A DNA stretch of 64,000 bases from Syntrophomonadaceae bacterium (GCA_007121075.1 SKMK01000016.1:1-64000), one strand, 5' to 3'; numbered from the stretch's first letter, positions 54,251-63,182 are shown. The notes: generated by a model not told the origin, from the letters alone. Translations and numbers: made by a program.

Positions 54251-56479
54251 TTATAAATCATATTCGCCATTTTTGATTATTTCAATAAAAACTTTAACCA
54301 GCTCGGGATCAAATTGTTTTCCCGCGCAGGCCTTTAATTCCTTAACTGCTTCTTCTTTACTCAGGGCCTTGCGATAAGGGCGGTCACTGGTCATTACATC
54401 GAAAGCGTCAGCGATGGCTAAAATCCGTCCTTCCAGGGGGATTTCTTCTTTTTTAAGCCCTATTGGATAGCCACTGCCATCCCAGCGTTCGTGATGTTTA
54501 TAGATCAAGTTTGCCACTTTGGCGTATTCGGGAGATGATGTAGCAATAGAACAACCTTTCTCGGGATGCTGATGCATATAGCCCCATTCTATGCTGTTAA
54601 GCGGGCTATTCTTAAACAAAATACTATCGGGAACGGTTACTTTGCCAAGGTCATGGATGCGGGCTAACAGGTTTAAATTGGTCATCTGATTGTTGGACAA
54701 GCCCAGTTTTTCCCCCATGGTTTTACTCCATGCGGAAAGTCTTTCCGCATGCCCGGTGGCAAGATAATCCCTGTGGTCCAAAGCGTTTACCATTGTTTCT
54801 ATGAGTTCCCTGTTTGTGCTGCTGCGATGAGTGAGTTTATCGCGCAGCATCAGGTCATTGGCCATCTTATATATTTCCTCAAGGTGGGTTTCCTTGCCTG
54901 TGGCTGCTGCCAGTCCGATGGAAATGCTGAGCGGGAGTTCAGGATGTTCCTGGTTATATAATTTCACACCGGAACGAATTCGTGCGGCAATTTCTGTGCC
55001 TGTTTTTTCGTCAGTCCGGGGTAGGAGCACGGCAAATTCATCGCCGCCCACCCGGGCCAGGATATCGGAACTCCGCAGGGAGCTGTCCATTGCCTTTGCA
55101 CAGGCCTTTAGCAGTTCGTCACCCCTGGCATGGCCCATTGTATCGTTGATTAGTTTAAGTTTATCCAGGTCTGCGGAAATAATGGTGATGGGATGTTCCC
55201 TGCTGGCTGACAGGCGGTTGATCTCTTCAACGAAAAAAGCCCGGTTGTAAAGGCCGGTCAAGTGGTCATGTAAGCTCAGGTATTCTAGTTTTTCTTCGTA
55301 ACGTTTACGCTCGGTTATATCTCTGGCAATGCCTTTAAAGCCAGTTATGCCTTCCTCATTGTCCCGGCGCAGGGAAACGGAGGCTTCGATGTAGAGTTCC
55401 TGCCCTTGCTTAGTGATAACTGGCCAGCCAACCGTTTTTTCCGATTTTTTGCTCCGGTAGACCCGTTTAAAGGTCTTAAATACTTCATCTGGGTTTTTGA
55501 AAATCATTCTATAACTTTTATGCATTAGTTCATCTGTTTCGTAACCGAGTATATTGCATAATGGGTCATTAAAAAATACAAACCGCCCGGCCATGTCAAT
55601 TTCATAGTATCCTTCTTCGATGGTGGAGAGGATTTGCCGGTATTTTTCTTCGGATTTTTTCAAATCATCTAAAAGTCCGTGGGATTGGTCTTCCTTCTCC
55701 CGCAGCTCCAATTCTGCTTGTTTGTGCCTGGTAATATCCCGGTAATGCCACATGTGTCCGATGAGCTGGTGGTTTTCACCATAAACGGGGATATAATCCC
55801 TTTCTAATACGCGTCCGTCTTCGAAGTAGAGTTCTTCACCGGTATCGGTCCGGTGTTTAGAGATTATTTCTTTGATCCTGCTCAGGAAAGAATCCGGATC
55901 ATTTAAATGGTGTTTAATTCTTTCAGCGATCATGGTGAAGCTGCTTCCAACCAGGACCTCAGGGTGGGCAGGTAGATAAAACATATCGCAAAAAGCCTGG
56001 TTGGCTAAAATTATATTATGGTCCTCATCTTCAACTACTATCCCGCCCTGCAGGTTTCCAACCAGGGAGTGAAACCTTTTTTCGTTCTTATACAACTCTT
56101 TGGTTTTACGTTGAGCGGTAATATCGTGATATATGACGGATAAATAACCGGGTTGATCGCTGAAAGTGGTTACTTTATGCCAGTCCTCCAGTTTTTTGTT
56201 GAACTGGTTGAACGTTAAAGCTTCACCGGTTGTTTCTACCAGCCTGTAAATGCTCATCCAGTTCAATGTACCGTTTTCAGGTTCGGGCAGGTTTTCGGCT
56301 GCTTTCCTGCCGATAAGTTCGTGTTTATTTTGGCAGGTTAGTTCTTCAAAAGCAGGGTTCACATTAACAATTACGCAATCTTCCGGTTCTCCTTCTTCGT
56401 TAATGTTAATATGCAAGCAGGCATAAGCGTCGGGCAGGTTTTCAATCAAGAAACGGTACTGCTTATTTGCTGGTTCCAT
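54251..56479 (-). CDS. PAS-PAS-PAS-GGDEF-HD-GYP signalling protein
   Basis: A 742-residue cytoplasmic protein. Three PAS domains span roughly 10-115, 135-255 and 280-395 (including YYEIDMAGRFVFFNDPLCNILGYETDEL and an RDITERKRYEEKL exit). A GGDEF diguanylate cyclase domain follows with intact VGGDEFAVL near residue 478 and an RSSD inhibitory site five residues upstream. The C-terminal HD-GYP phosphodiesterase has HDLGKVTVPD near 609 and HHERWDGSGYP near 670. Both c-di-GMP synthesis and breakdown motifs look intact. It converges on the ABC permease gene. Confidence 0.93.
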   Translation of the reverse strand: MEPANKQYRFLIENLPDAYACLHININEEGEPEDCVIVNVNPAFEELTCQNKHELIGRKAAENLPEPENGTLNWMSIYRLVETTGEALTFNQFNKKLEDWHKVTTFSDQPGYLSVIYHDITAQRKTKELYKNEKRFHSLVGNLQGGIVVEDEDHNIILANQAFCDMFYLPAHPEVLVGSSFTMIAERIKHHLNDPDSFLSRIKEIISKHRTDTGEELYFEDGRVLERDYIPVYGENHQLIGHMWHYRDITRHKQAELELREKEDQSHGLLDDLKKSEEKYRQILSTIEEGYYEIDMAGRFVFFNDPLCNILGYETDELMHKSYRMIFKNPDEVFKTFKRVYRSKKSEKTVGWPVITKQGQELYIEASVSLRRDNEEGITGFKGIARDITERKRYEEKLEYLSLHDHLTGLYNRAFFVEEINRLSASREHPITIISADLDKLKLINDTMGHARGDELLKACAKAMDSSLRSSDILARVGGDEFAVLLPRTDEKTGTEIAARIRSGVKLYNQEHPELPLSISIGLAAATGKETHLEEIYKMANDLMLRDKLTHRSSTNRELIETMVNALDHRDYLATGHAERLSAWSKTMGEKLGLSNNQMTNLNLLARIHDLGKVTVPDSILFKNSPLNSIEWGYMHQHPEKGCSIATSSPEYAKVANLIYKHHERWDGSGYPIGLKKEEIPLEGRILAIADAFDVMTSDRPYRKALSKEEAVKELKACAGKQFDPELVKVFIEIIKNGEYDL

Positions 56480-56880
56480 ACTCTCACCTGCCTTTATGAA
56501 GGCTTTTAGTTTTCAATTTCCAAAACCCCTGGGAAATTATTCACTTTTTTGAGCTTGAAGTTAATCTTTATTACTGACTCCGGTTTAAGTGAATTACTGT
56601 TTCTGGTTAGCAGTATAACTGGTTTCCGGTTTTGAATAACGTGTAAGCCAATTATAACAAATATTCTTGCTTTAAGCTAAGTAATTTTGATCAGCCTTGT
56701 TTTTTTGTATTTTTCTACAACCTTGCCGGTGACCAGGCCTGATGCTAAATTATCCCCTCCAGGGACTTTTTTCTTAAAACGGATCAAATATTTCTATAAA
56801 ACATAATAATAAAGCGCCGCCAGGGTTTTAGTTCCAGCGGCGCCGTGAAACTTATAGAGAATCAAACTGGTAAAATGCTA
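56480..56880. other. Intergenic region between SIMPL and GGDEF genes
   Basis: About 400 AT-rich bases without an ORF. It holds the promoter of the minus-strand GGDEF gene's upstream side and, near its right end, a strong hairpin terminator for the SIMPL gene. No other structure stands out. Confidence 0.5.
56808..56845 (-). terminator. Terminator after the SIMPL lipoprotein gene
   Basis: Seven-base GC-only stem GCGCCGC (56814-56820) / GCGGCGC (56837-56843); on the minus strand it is followed by TTTATTATTAT. It lies 38-67 bases after the SIMPL gene stop. Confidence 0.8.
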
Positions 56881-57669
56881 TTAAAAAGTGTATTTTGCCG
56901 TAACGGCAGCTCTTACTTGCACCTCCTCCGGTTCTATCGGAGTAGGGGCAGGGCCTGCGTCCATAGCTTCTTCGGCTATTTCTTCGGCAACACGGAAAGG
57001 TGTGTAGTCGGTTCTTTGTTCTTCGATACTGTAGAGATCAGTTATAGATTTGCCTGCGCTTTCAGCGATCGCTTCCGCTTTTCGATTTGCTTGTTCAGTG
57101 GCTTTTTGGAGGGCTTCCATCTTCAAATCCTGGGGATCTTCCAGGTCAAAGTTAATATAATTGACTTTATTAGCTCCGGCTCTAACGGCGGTGTCGATGA
57201 TTTCTCCCACCTGATCAAGTTCGGATGTGGTGATGGTAATTTCATTACTGGCCTGGTAATATACACGTTCTTCTAAATCTCGTTCTTCGTCTCGCTCCTC
57301 GTATTGATCGGGCTGCGGCCGATCGGGCTCTCGCACCTCACGCGGCCTTTCCCGGTAGCTGCGCAGACGGTAAGATCCGGTCCTGACCTCGTCTTCAGCC
57401 AGGCCGAAATCAAGCAACGCTTCGCGCACTTCACTGGCCAGCTCCGCATTTTCTGCTACAGCCTGATCGGCTGAGCGGCTGCGAGTTTCAACTTCAACAT
57501 TTATTCTGGCCAGATCGGGTTCGGCGGATACTTCTGCTTCTCCATAAGTCTGGATAACCCTTTCTCCTTCATTTCCTCCTCCTTGTGGTTCTTCTCCTGC
57601 ACATCCAGAGAGGAAAAGTGCAGTAACCAGGATGACAGTGGTAGCCATTACGAACATTGTTTTTCTCAT
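56881..57669 (-). CDS. SIMPL (DUF541) domain lipoprotein
   Basis: A 262-residue exported lipoprotein. The signal ends with lipobox LFLSGC near residue 22. The SIMPL domain follows: TYGEAEVSAEPDLARINVEVETRS near residue 40, and the C-terminal ATEQANRKAEAIAESAGKSITDLYSIEE. A charged Arg/Glu-rich insert of about 40 residues splits the middle. Function of the family is poorly defined; envelope stress or surface association has been proposed. Followed by a terminator. Confidence 0.88.
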   Translation of the reverse strand: MRKTMFVMATTVILVTALFLSGCAGEEPQGGGNEGERVIQTYGEAEVSAEPDLARINVEVETRSRSADQAVAENAELASEVREALLDFGLAEDEVRTGSYRLRSYRERPREVREPDRPQPDQYEERDEERDLEERVYYQASNEITITTSELDQVGEIIDTAVRAGANKVNYINFDLEDPQDLKMEALQKATEQANRKAEAIAESAGKSITDLYSIEEQRTDYTPFRVAEEIAEEAMDAGPAPTPIEPEEVQVRAAVTAKYTF

Positions 57670-57796
57670 CTTTATACCTCCAATTCTTTTACCTTATAGG
57701 TCTTATTTTAAAAGGGTTTGATATTAAGACAAAAACTGGGGGCGTGAGGTTTCATTAAATAATAAGGACGACACCCCAAATGGTCATCCTGCTTAT

Positions 57797-58108
57797 TTAA
57801 TCGTCCACTTCTTCAAAAACTGCTACCAGTTCCTTGTTTTCACGCACAATAAAGGGGTAATTTTTGCTGGTACTTAACTTATTTCCATTTTCTTCCCACC
57901 GAACAAACTCATAACCCTCATTTGCTTCCGCTTTAACAGCCACATCCTGTCTCTCTACATAAACACCTTCCCCTGTTACTTCTCCTGCGTTTTCCGGCCT
58001 GACTTCCACTTCAACCTTGTATTCCCTGGTACAACCGGCAACCGGGAATACTGTTGCCGCTCCTAAAGCAGCCAGAATTAACATCAGGAAGACAATTTTT
58101 GTGCGCAT
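57797..58108 (-). CDS. Small lipoprotein with bacterial-repeat (InlB B-like) domain
   Basis: A 103-residue protein with an N-terminal lipoprotein signal (LAALGAATVFPVAGC, lipobox VAGC) and one beta-rich repeat: VEVEVRPENAGEVTGEGVYVERQDVAVKAEANEGYEFVRWEENG ... ELVAVF. Such repeats occur in surface proteins of Firmicutes. One copy on a lipid anchor is a small unit; its partner is unknown. CGGAGG precedes the ATG. Confidence 0.75.
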   Translation of the reverse strand: MRTKIVFLMLILAALGAATVFPVAGCTREYKVEVEVRPENAGEVTGEGVYVERQDVAVKAEANEGYEFVRWEENGNKLSTSKNYPFIVRENKELVAVFEEVDD

Positions 58109-58180
58109 ATATAAACCCTCCGGAAGTTCAAAGTTGTAAGCTTTTTTACCAGTATATTTACCATTACCCCGCGATGTTTG

Positions 58181-58196
58181 TGGTTGCCGGCAACCA
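58181..58196. promoter_or_regulatory. Perfect 16-bp palindrome TGGTTGCCGGCAACCA
   Basis: A perfect 16-base palindrome in the divergent region between the lipoprotein gene and the small gene at 58378. It may be an operator; as RNA it could also fold into a 6-bp stem with a CCGG loop followed by TTTT on the plus strand. Confidence 0.45.
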
Positions 58197-58317
58197 TTTT
58201 AACTTGCACTTTCATCTACCACGATAAATTGTTTCGCCGAGTTTTGTCAAAATTAGGAGGATGCCGCTGCCACTGAAAGCACGAAAGTAAAGCAATGGAA
58301 TATTAGTAACCGGGTTA

Positions 58318-58346
58318 TTGCTGTAAGCGGGCCGGAGTGGTAATAT
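58318..58346 (+). promoter_or_regulatory. Possible promoter for the small membrane protein gene
   Basis: TTGCTG (58318-58323), 17-base spacer, TAATAT (58341-58346), 32 bases before the GTG start of the small gene. Confidence 0.4.
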
Positions 58347-58377
58347 CTCATTAGCACTGACGGGAGGGGGCATATAA

Positions 58378-58557
58378 GTGAGTTACAAGCGGATTCAAAC
58401 CGCAGGAATAATTATTATACTTATTTTTCTATTTATAAGGGTTTTTGCTTTGAGCGGCAGTGACACTACGGCAATAAGCAGTATTGTCAATTATTCGTTT
58501 ATTGGATTGATGGCGGCTGTATTAATCCTGATGTTTATATTCAGGTACCGGCTGTAA
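58378..58557 (+). CDS. Small membrane protein, 59 residues (not in the ORF track)
   Basis: From the GTG at 58378 one frame reads 59 residues with two hydrophobic helices (AGIIIILIFLFIRVFAL and VNYSFIGLMAAVLILMFIF), a short polar turn between them and a basic C-terminus RYRL before TAA. GGGAGGGG lies eight bases upstream. I do not recognise the family. It stands alone, convergent with the alpha/beta hydrolase gene. Confidence 0.6.
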   Translation: MSYKRIQTAGIIIILIFLFIRVFALSGSDTTAISSIVNYSFIGLMAAVLILMFIFRYRL

Positions 58558-58592
58558 ACAGCCTCCTCAGGCCCTGTTGTTTAAACTCTTTA

Positions 58593-59651
58593 TCAAAATA
58601 TTTTTTCCTTGATCCCGACAATAGTCCTGTAAAAATTTTCTGGTTCTTTTAAAAACGGTGTGTGAGCGGAATTTTCGAAGATGATCAGTTCTTTTTGGGG
58701 AGCTTCTATGTTCTGGTAATACTTTTCTACCAGCTCTGCCGGGGTGTTGTAATCCTTTTCTCCGACCATGAAAAATACGGGTACTTCCAACGCAGGTATT
58801 TCCTCAATATAGCTAAAATGAATCATTTCATCGTCATGCAGGGGAGCACCGCCCCTGTTCATGCCGCTAAGAAGGCGAAAATAGTCAATAACCCTGTATT
58901 CGGGTGCCCTCAAGGTGATCAGGGCTATTTTCCAAATTTCAAGGTCAAAGTTTCCTCCATAGTCACCTACGAGCTGGGCTAACTGCCTGTATTCGCTGTG
59001 GCTGTAAGGCGGCTCTCCCAGCTCTTCTTGAAGAAACTCTATTCTATCGCGGTGGCCTTCTTCTATGGCCCTTTCCATTGCCCAATCGTAAGCAATTTGA
59101 ACAGCCCGGCGATCATTTACTACCTGGCTTACTCCAATGTAGGTATGGATGTATTCCGGGTATTCATCAGCCAGCTCGATCCCCAGGCAGGTGCCCCAGG
59201 AATGCCCCAGCAAATACACTTTTTCTTTATCAAGGCGCTCAAGCACGTACTTTATCAGCTCGAGCCCGTCGCTTTTAAATTGCTCGATGTTCATTGTGTT
59301 TTCATCAAAGTTGCGGGGGTTTGATTTGCCCGCACCGCGCTGGTCCCAGTGCACCACAACAAATTCTTCTTCCAATTTCTGGTCCAGGTGATGAGCCAGC
59401 GGCATCTGGGTTGAACCCGGACCGCCATGCAGCCAGATCAGGACAGGATTGGCTTTATCTTCACCCCGAATGGAGATCCACTGTTCCATTCCGCCCAGTT
59501 CTACTTTTTCCAGGACAAAAATACTTCCGGGGATGATGTTTCCTTCTTCGTCCTTGATCGGTGTTGTTTGCCCCGAAGTTAGGTCGATGTAGAAGATAAC
59601 CAGCAAGAACAGGGCCATAATGCCGAGTAATATCTTCAGGACAATTTTCAA
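58593..59651 (-). CDS. Membrane-anchored alpha/beta hydrolase (proline iminopeptidase-like)
   Basis: A 352-residue protein with an N-terminal membrane helix (IVLKILLGIMALFLLVIFYIDL) and an alpha/beta hydrolase domain. HGGPGS forms the oxyanion region as in the proline iminopeptidase family, the nucleophile Ser is in GHSWGTCLG, the acid is Asp in GEKDYNTPAE and the base His in NSAHTPF. Likely a peptidase or esterase acting at the membrane. It is followed upstream by the thiamine-binding-like gene. Confidence 0.9.
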   Translation of the reverse strand: MKIVLKILLGIMALFLLVIFYIDLTSGQTTPIKDEEGNIIPGSIFVLEKVELGGMEQWISIRGEDKANPVLIWLHGGPGSTQMPLAHHLDQKLEEEFVVVHWDQRGAGKSNPRNFDENTMNIEQFKSDGLELIKYVLERLDKEKVYLLGHSWGTCLGIELADEYPEYIHTYIGVSQVVNDRRAVQIAYDWAMERAIEEGHRDRIEFLQEELGEPPYSHSEYRQLAQLVGDYGGNFDLEIWKIALITLRAPEYRVIDYFRLLSGMNRGGAPLHDDEMIHFSYIEEIPALEVPVFFMVGEKDYNTPAELVEKYYQNIEAPQKELIIFENSAHTPFLKEPENFYRTIVGIKEKIF

Positions 59652-59675
59652 GATATTAAATCCCCTTCACATAAG

Positions 59676-59978
59676 CTATAGTTTATCTTCCACGGCTTTG
59701 ACTTTATGCTCGATGGTGGCTTCCTTGTCCCTCCGATCATCAATTCTGATCAAGGTGCTGACCCGTTTGGCGTCACTATTGAAGGGGACTTCATGTAAGC
59801 GGCGAACCAGTTGTAGAATTTGATCCAGGTCTCCTTCGATGATTGTGCCCATAGCGGTCAGCTCGTATTTCAAACCTTCGCTGTTTTCCCGCAGTTCCTT
59901 TTCGCAGGCGGCCACGTAAGTGCTCAAACTGGTAGTACCCGTTCCAAGCGGAACAATGGAAATTTCAACAACAGCCAT
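59676..59978 (-). CDS. MTH1187/YqgV family thiamine-binding-like protein
   Basis: A 100-residue protein of the MTH1187/YkoF-like family: MAVVEISIVPLGTGTTSLSTYVAACEKEL, then YELTAMGTIIEGDLDQILQLVRRLHE and RVSTLIRIDDRRDKEATIEHKV. Members bind thiamine or related ligands as oligomers; a precise role is not settled. AAAGGAGGT precedes the ATG. No thiamine genes or TPP riboswitch are nearby. Confidence 0.88.
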   Translation of the reverse strand: MAVVEISIVPLGTGTTSLSTYVAACEKELRENSEGLKYELTAMGTIIEGDLDQILQLVRRLHEVPFNSDAKRVSTLIRIDDRRDKEATIEHKVKAVEDKL

Positions 59979-60018
59979 CTAAAATACCTCCTTTAAAATT
60001 TTAAGAGTTCTTGGTAGA

Positions 60019-60543
60019 TTAAAAATCACGAAAAAACAAGGACGAAAGGGCAAACATAACCCCGGAAATGAGCAGGTAAATCCCAACCAGCACAATAATA
60101 ATTGAAAATACAACAATGGCAGAATAGATCATGCCTGCCCCAAAGGCCAGGTGAATTATTCCTGATATGACAGTGGGGGTGACATTGGCCCTGTTCTTGA
60201 GCCGGTTGGCGGTAATAAACCGGTCAACAGCCAGCATAATGGCGATAATACCGATGATGGTGCCGACCAGGGTTATAGTTACATCGGGATTGAAGAGCAT
60301 GAAAATACCCAGGACCGACACCACAACCCCTAAGGCCAGCAATATTCCCTGGTTGATGATTACATTCCAGTTAACTGCCACCGTGATAATCCTGAAGATT
60401 CCGATCACAGTGATTACTGCGCCGACGAAAACAGCCAGAAATTCGGCCACCCTGTCGGGTGCTGCGAGGAATATGATCCCTATTACCATTAACACGATCC
60501 CCAGTAGTAAGCTAACCGGTTTTACCCTGTCATAAACATACAT
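60019..60543 (-). CDS. DUF308 (HdeD-like) membrane protein
   Basis: A 174-residue protein with six hydrophobic helices arranged in three pairs, as in HdeD/DUF308 proteins. The repeats follow the pattern LGIVLMVIGIIFLAAPDRVAEFLAVFVG, LGVVVSVLGIFMLFNPDVTITLVG and later ISGIIHLAFGAGMIYSA. The family has a loose link to acid or stress resistance; function here is unknown. Confidence 0.8.
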   Translation of the reverse strand: MYVYDRVKPVSLLLGIVLMVIGIIFLAAPDRVAEFLAVFVGAVITVIGIFRIITVAVNWNVIINQGILLALGVVVSVLGIFMLFNPDVTITLVGTIIGIIAIMLAVDRFITANRLKNRANVTPTVISGIIHLAFGAGMIYSAIVVFSIIIVLVGIYLLISGVMFALSSLFFRDF

Positions 60544-60727
60544 GTGATCAGCTCCTCAAAGGGGGGTAATGCTTTGATTGTGAATATTAGCTTGAACTAT
60601 AACACTTACGCATGGTTTTTTCATTGAACCCTGGATTGAAAAAACAAACAGGCTCAAGGCTTAATTTATTCGGCCTACGGATATCATACTATAAATTCAG
60701 TCAGTTGAAAATTGGAAAAGAAGATAT

Positions 60728-60760
60728 ATTGAGGGCGGGAAGAAATCAACCGCCCTCAAT
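60728..60760 (-). terminator. Terminator after folD
   Basis: Perfect 11-base stem ATTGAGGGCGG (60728-60738) / CCGCCCTCAAT (60750-60760) with an eleven-base loop. It lies about 60 bases past the folD stop on the minus strand; the flanks are T-rich in both directions. Confidence 0.75.
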
Positions 60761-60821
60761 GTTTTTGTATATTCCTGGTTTATTATTAATTCCTGCTTCC
60801 TGTAAGGGAGCAGGCTCCTTG

Positions 60822-61700
60822 TTAGCCCATTAATTCGGCAGATTCAACGGTATTGTAGAGAAGCATGGTCACCGTCATTGGCCCTACACCGCCGGGGACC
60901 GGGGTGATATAAGAGGCTTTTTCTGAAATAGCGTCATAATCTACGTCCCCAACTAAGCGGAAGCCTTTTTTCTTGGATGCGTCCTCGATCCTGTTCACGC
61001 CAACGTCGATGACAACGGCCCCTTCCTTAACCATATCGGCTGTTATGGCCTGCGGCTTACCCATAGCAGCAACCAGGATATCAGCTTGCTTGGTATATTG
61101 AGCCGGTTCCTTGGTTCCCGTGTGGACTACAGTTACGGTTGCATTGGCAGCTTCTTTTTTCTGCATCAGCATTGCCGCCAGCGGTTTGCCGACAATATTG
61201 CTTCTCCCGCAGATGACCACGTGCTTACCGGCAGGGTCGTTGCCGGAACGCATCAGCAGTTGCTGGGCGCCGTGGGCAGTGCAGGGCAGGGGGCATTTTT
61301 CCCCTCTCAATAACAGTCCCTGGTTGACGGGATGGAAACCGTCGACATCCTTTTCAGGAGTGATAGCGTTGACAACTTTTTCTTCGTCGATGTGCTTGGG
61401 GAGAGGGAGCTGGACCAGGATGCCGCTGAACTTTTTATCGTTGTTCATTTTCTCAATTAGATTCAGCACTTCCTCTTCGGAAGTATCGGCTGGGAGGCGA
61501 ATGGTTTCTTCGTAAATACCGATTTCTTCGCACCCCTTGGCTTTACTGGTTACATAGGAAACCGAAGCCGGATCTTCTCCGACCAGGATTACCCCCAGAC
61601 CCGGTTGAATGTCTTTACCTTTAAGCTCTTCAACCTTTTTCTTCAACTCTTCCCTGATTTCACTTGCCACTTCTTTACCGGAAATAACTTTTGCGGACAT
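60822..61700 (-). CDS. folD: Bifunctional methylene-THF dehydrogenase/cyclohydrolase FolD
   Basis: FolD interconverts 5,10-methylene-THF, methenyl-THF and 10-formyl-THF in one-carbon metabolism. The 292-residue protein shows YVTSKAKGCEEIGI with the catalytic Lys, GILVQLPLPKHIDEEKV, the PEKDVDGFHPVNQG motif, and the NADP motif ICGRSNIVGKPLA. The track starts at 61745; AAAGGAGGT lies six bases before the ATG at 61700, which is the true start. A terminator follows. Confidence 0.96.
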   Translation of the reverse strand: MSAKVISGKEVASEIREELKKKVEELKGKDIQPGLGVILVGEDPASVSYVTSKAKGCEEIGIYEETIRLPADTSEEEVLNLIEKMNNDKKFSGILVQLPLPKHIDEEKVVNAITPEKDVDGFHPVNQGLLLRGEKCPLPCTAHGAQQLLMRSGNDPAGKHVVICGRSNIVGKPLAAMLMQKKEAANATVTVVHTGTKEPAQYTKQADILVAAMGKPQAITADMVKEGAVVIDVGVNRIEDASKKKGFRLVGDVDYDAISEKASYITPVPGGVGPMTVTMLLYNTVESAELMG

Positions 61701-61740
61701 AAAACTACCTCCTTTTAATGTGAGATTATAAAGGCCCCTC

Positions 61741-61794
61741 GGCACGTCGATCAGGCTGAAAAAAATTTGCCCTACCTGACTGATCGATGGTGCC
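61741..61794 (-). promoter_or_regulatory. Long imperfect inverted repeat upstream of folD
   Basis: GGCACGTCGATCAG (61741-61754) pairs with CTGATCGATGGTGCC (61780-61794) apart from one bulge. On the minus strand it precedes a TATAAT at about 61727, so the right arm overlaps the likely -35 region. It could be an operator or a leader structure. Confidence 0.45.
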
Positions 61795-62099
61795 CTGATA
61801 AATCAAACTTACCTATTTATTATATTATCCAAAACTGAGCGATTTCCTATTTCCATCGGCAAATTTTTTTGCTTTCATTTATTTTTAAGAGAAAATGACG
61901 AAAACTAACAGTAATGCCATTTTTTTTGGGGAATTTGAAAGCTTTAAGTTGTTTGAGTGTCTTTTTCTGTTACAATGGTTAAATATGGTAGTAAAAAGAA
62001 TTTTGCAATAAATGGAGCAGGTATTTCTTGAAAAAGGCAGAATCTTAATCTACTTAAATGAGCATCATGAATTGTTGCAGCAATTTGAGGAGACAATAA
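61795..62099. other. Intergenic region before the HD-GYP gene
   Basis: About 300 AT-rich bases. TTGTTT-N16-TACAAT near 61949-61976 is a plausible promoter for the HD-GYP gene. A 51-codon frame from the ATG at 62011 overlaps the HD-GYP start but has no ribosome binding site and is not called. Confidence 0.45.
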
Positions 62100-63182
62100 A
62101 TGCGAAAGATTTCCTTGGATATGGTCCGGCCTGGAATGATACTGGCCAAGGCGGTTTTGGGCTGTAGCGGTCAAATTCTTCTCAAATCCGGGGTAGAGAT
62201 CAAACCTCAATACATCAACTACCTCAGGAACCTGGGCATATATGTTTTATATGTCCGGGATGATCGGATTGAGGACCTTGAAGTCTCAGATGTGATCAAA
62301 GAGGAAACCCGCCACGAAGCCCGGCTGCTGGTTCAAAAAATAATGAAAAATGTCCAATCGCCCGGCTGCCAAATAAAAAGCATCAATATCCAGGACAAAG
62401 AGATTGTTAAGACCGTAAGCAAGATTATTGAAGAATTAATCGACAACAGGGATATGATTGTCCAGCTTGTTGATATAAGGGCCAAGGATGATTACCTTTT
62501 TGCGCACAGTGTCAACTGTACCGTTTTGGCCACGCTGGTTGCCGCCAGGATGAGCTATGATCAAAAAATCCTAAGGCTTCTGGCTACCGGGACCTTGCTC
62601 CATGATCTGGGCATGGTGACTGTGCCGGAAAATATTTTAAAAAAACCCGGTGAGCTGACTGAAGATGAGTTTGAATCGATTAAAAAACACCCCGAGTACG
62701 GGTTTGAGATATTTAAGAAATCACCCCTGTTTGATTCCCGGGCCGGCGCAGTGATCTTGCAGCACCATGAACGCTGCGGGGGGCAGGGGTATCCGAAGGG
62801 GATTGAAGGGGGCCGGATTACTAATCTGGCCAAGATAGTCAGTATTGCCGATGTTTATGATTCCATGACGTCAGATAAATTTCACCGCCGTTCTTATTAC
62901 CCTCACCAGACTGTTGAACTGCTAATGTCAAGAGGCGGTGAATACTTTGACATGGAAATCCTCAATTATTTTCTCTCAGCAATTGCCGCTTACCCGATCG
63001 GGTTCCACGTACTCCTTAGCAACGGGGAAAGCGGCCTCGTTATTGCCAATAACCCCGGTCTGACTTTGCGCCCGGTAGTAAGAGTGCTTTATACCGGAGA
63101 AGATTTGGCTCCCCACCCTGAAACATATGATCTGGACCTTTCCCGGGAACTGGATTTGACTATAATCAGAGTCCTCGGCTGA
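62100..63182 (+). CDS. HD-GYP domain protein with variant active-site motifs
   Basis: A 360-residue protein: an N-terminal segment of about 130 residues beginning MRKISLDMVRPGMILAKAVLGCSGQILLKSG-type beta fold (DUF3391-like), an HD-GYP domain at about 130-290, and a C-terminal 70-residue tail. The HD pair is His168-Asp169 in LLHDLGMVTVPE, where the usual Lys of HDxGK is Met. The second motif is HHERCGGQGYP (222-232), with Gly where Asp is usual in DGxGYP. Phosphodiesterase activity is therefore uncertain. GAGGAG precedes the ATG. Confidence 0.9.
   Translation: MRKISLDMVRPGMILAKAVLGCSGQILLKSGVEIKPQYINYLRNLGIYVLYVRDDRIEDLEVSDVIKEETRHEARLLVQKIMKNVQSPGCQIKSINIQDKEIVKTVSKIIEELIDNRDMIVQLVDIRAKDDYLFAHSVNCTVLATLVAARMSYDQKILRLLATGTLLHDLGMVTVPENILKKPGELTEDEFESIKKHPEYGFEIFKKSPLFDSRAGAVILQHHERCGGQGYPKGIEGGRITNLAKIVSIADVYDSMTSDKFHRRSYYPHQTVELLMSRGGEYFDMEILNYFLSAIAAYPIGFHVLLSNGESGLVIANNPGLTLRPVVRVLYTGEDLAPHPETYDLDLSRELDLTIIRVLG

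Noticed and set aside
61738-61800. THF riboswitch upstream of folD
   Set aside because: The inverted repeat does not fit the known THF riboswitch blocks, and its position overlaps the likely promoter.
62011-62166. 51-codon ORF overlapping the HD-GYP gene start
   Set aside because: It has no ribosome binding site and runs into the HD-GYP coding region in another frame; the HD-GYP start has a clear site of its own.
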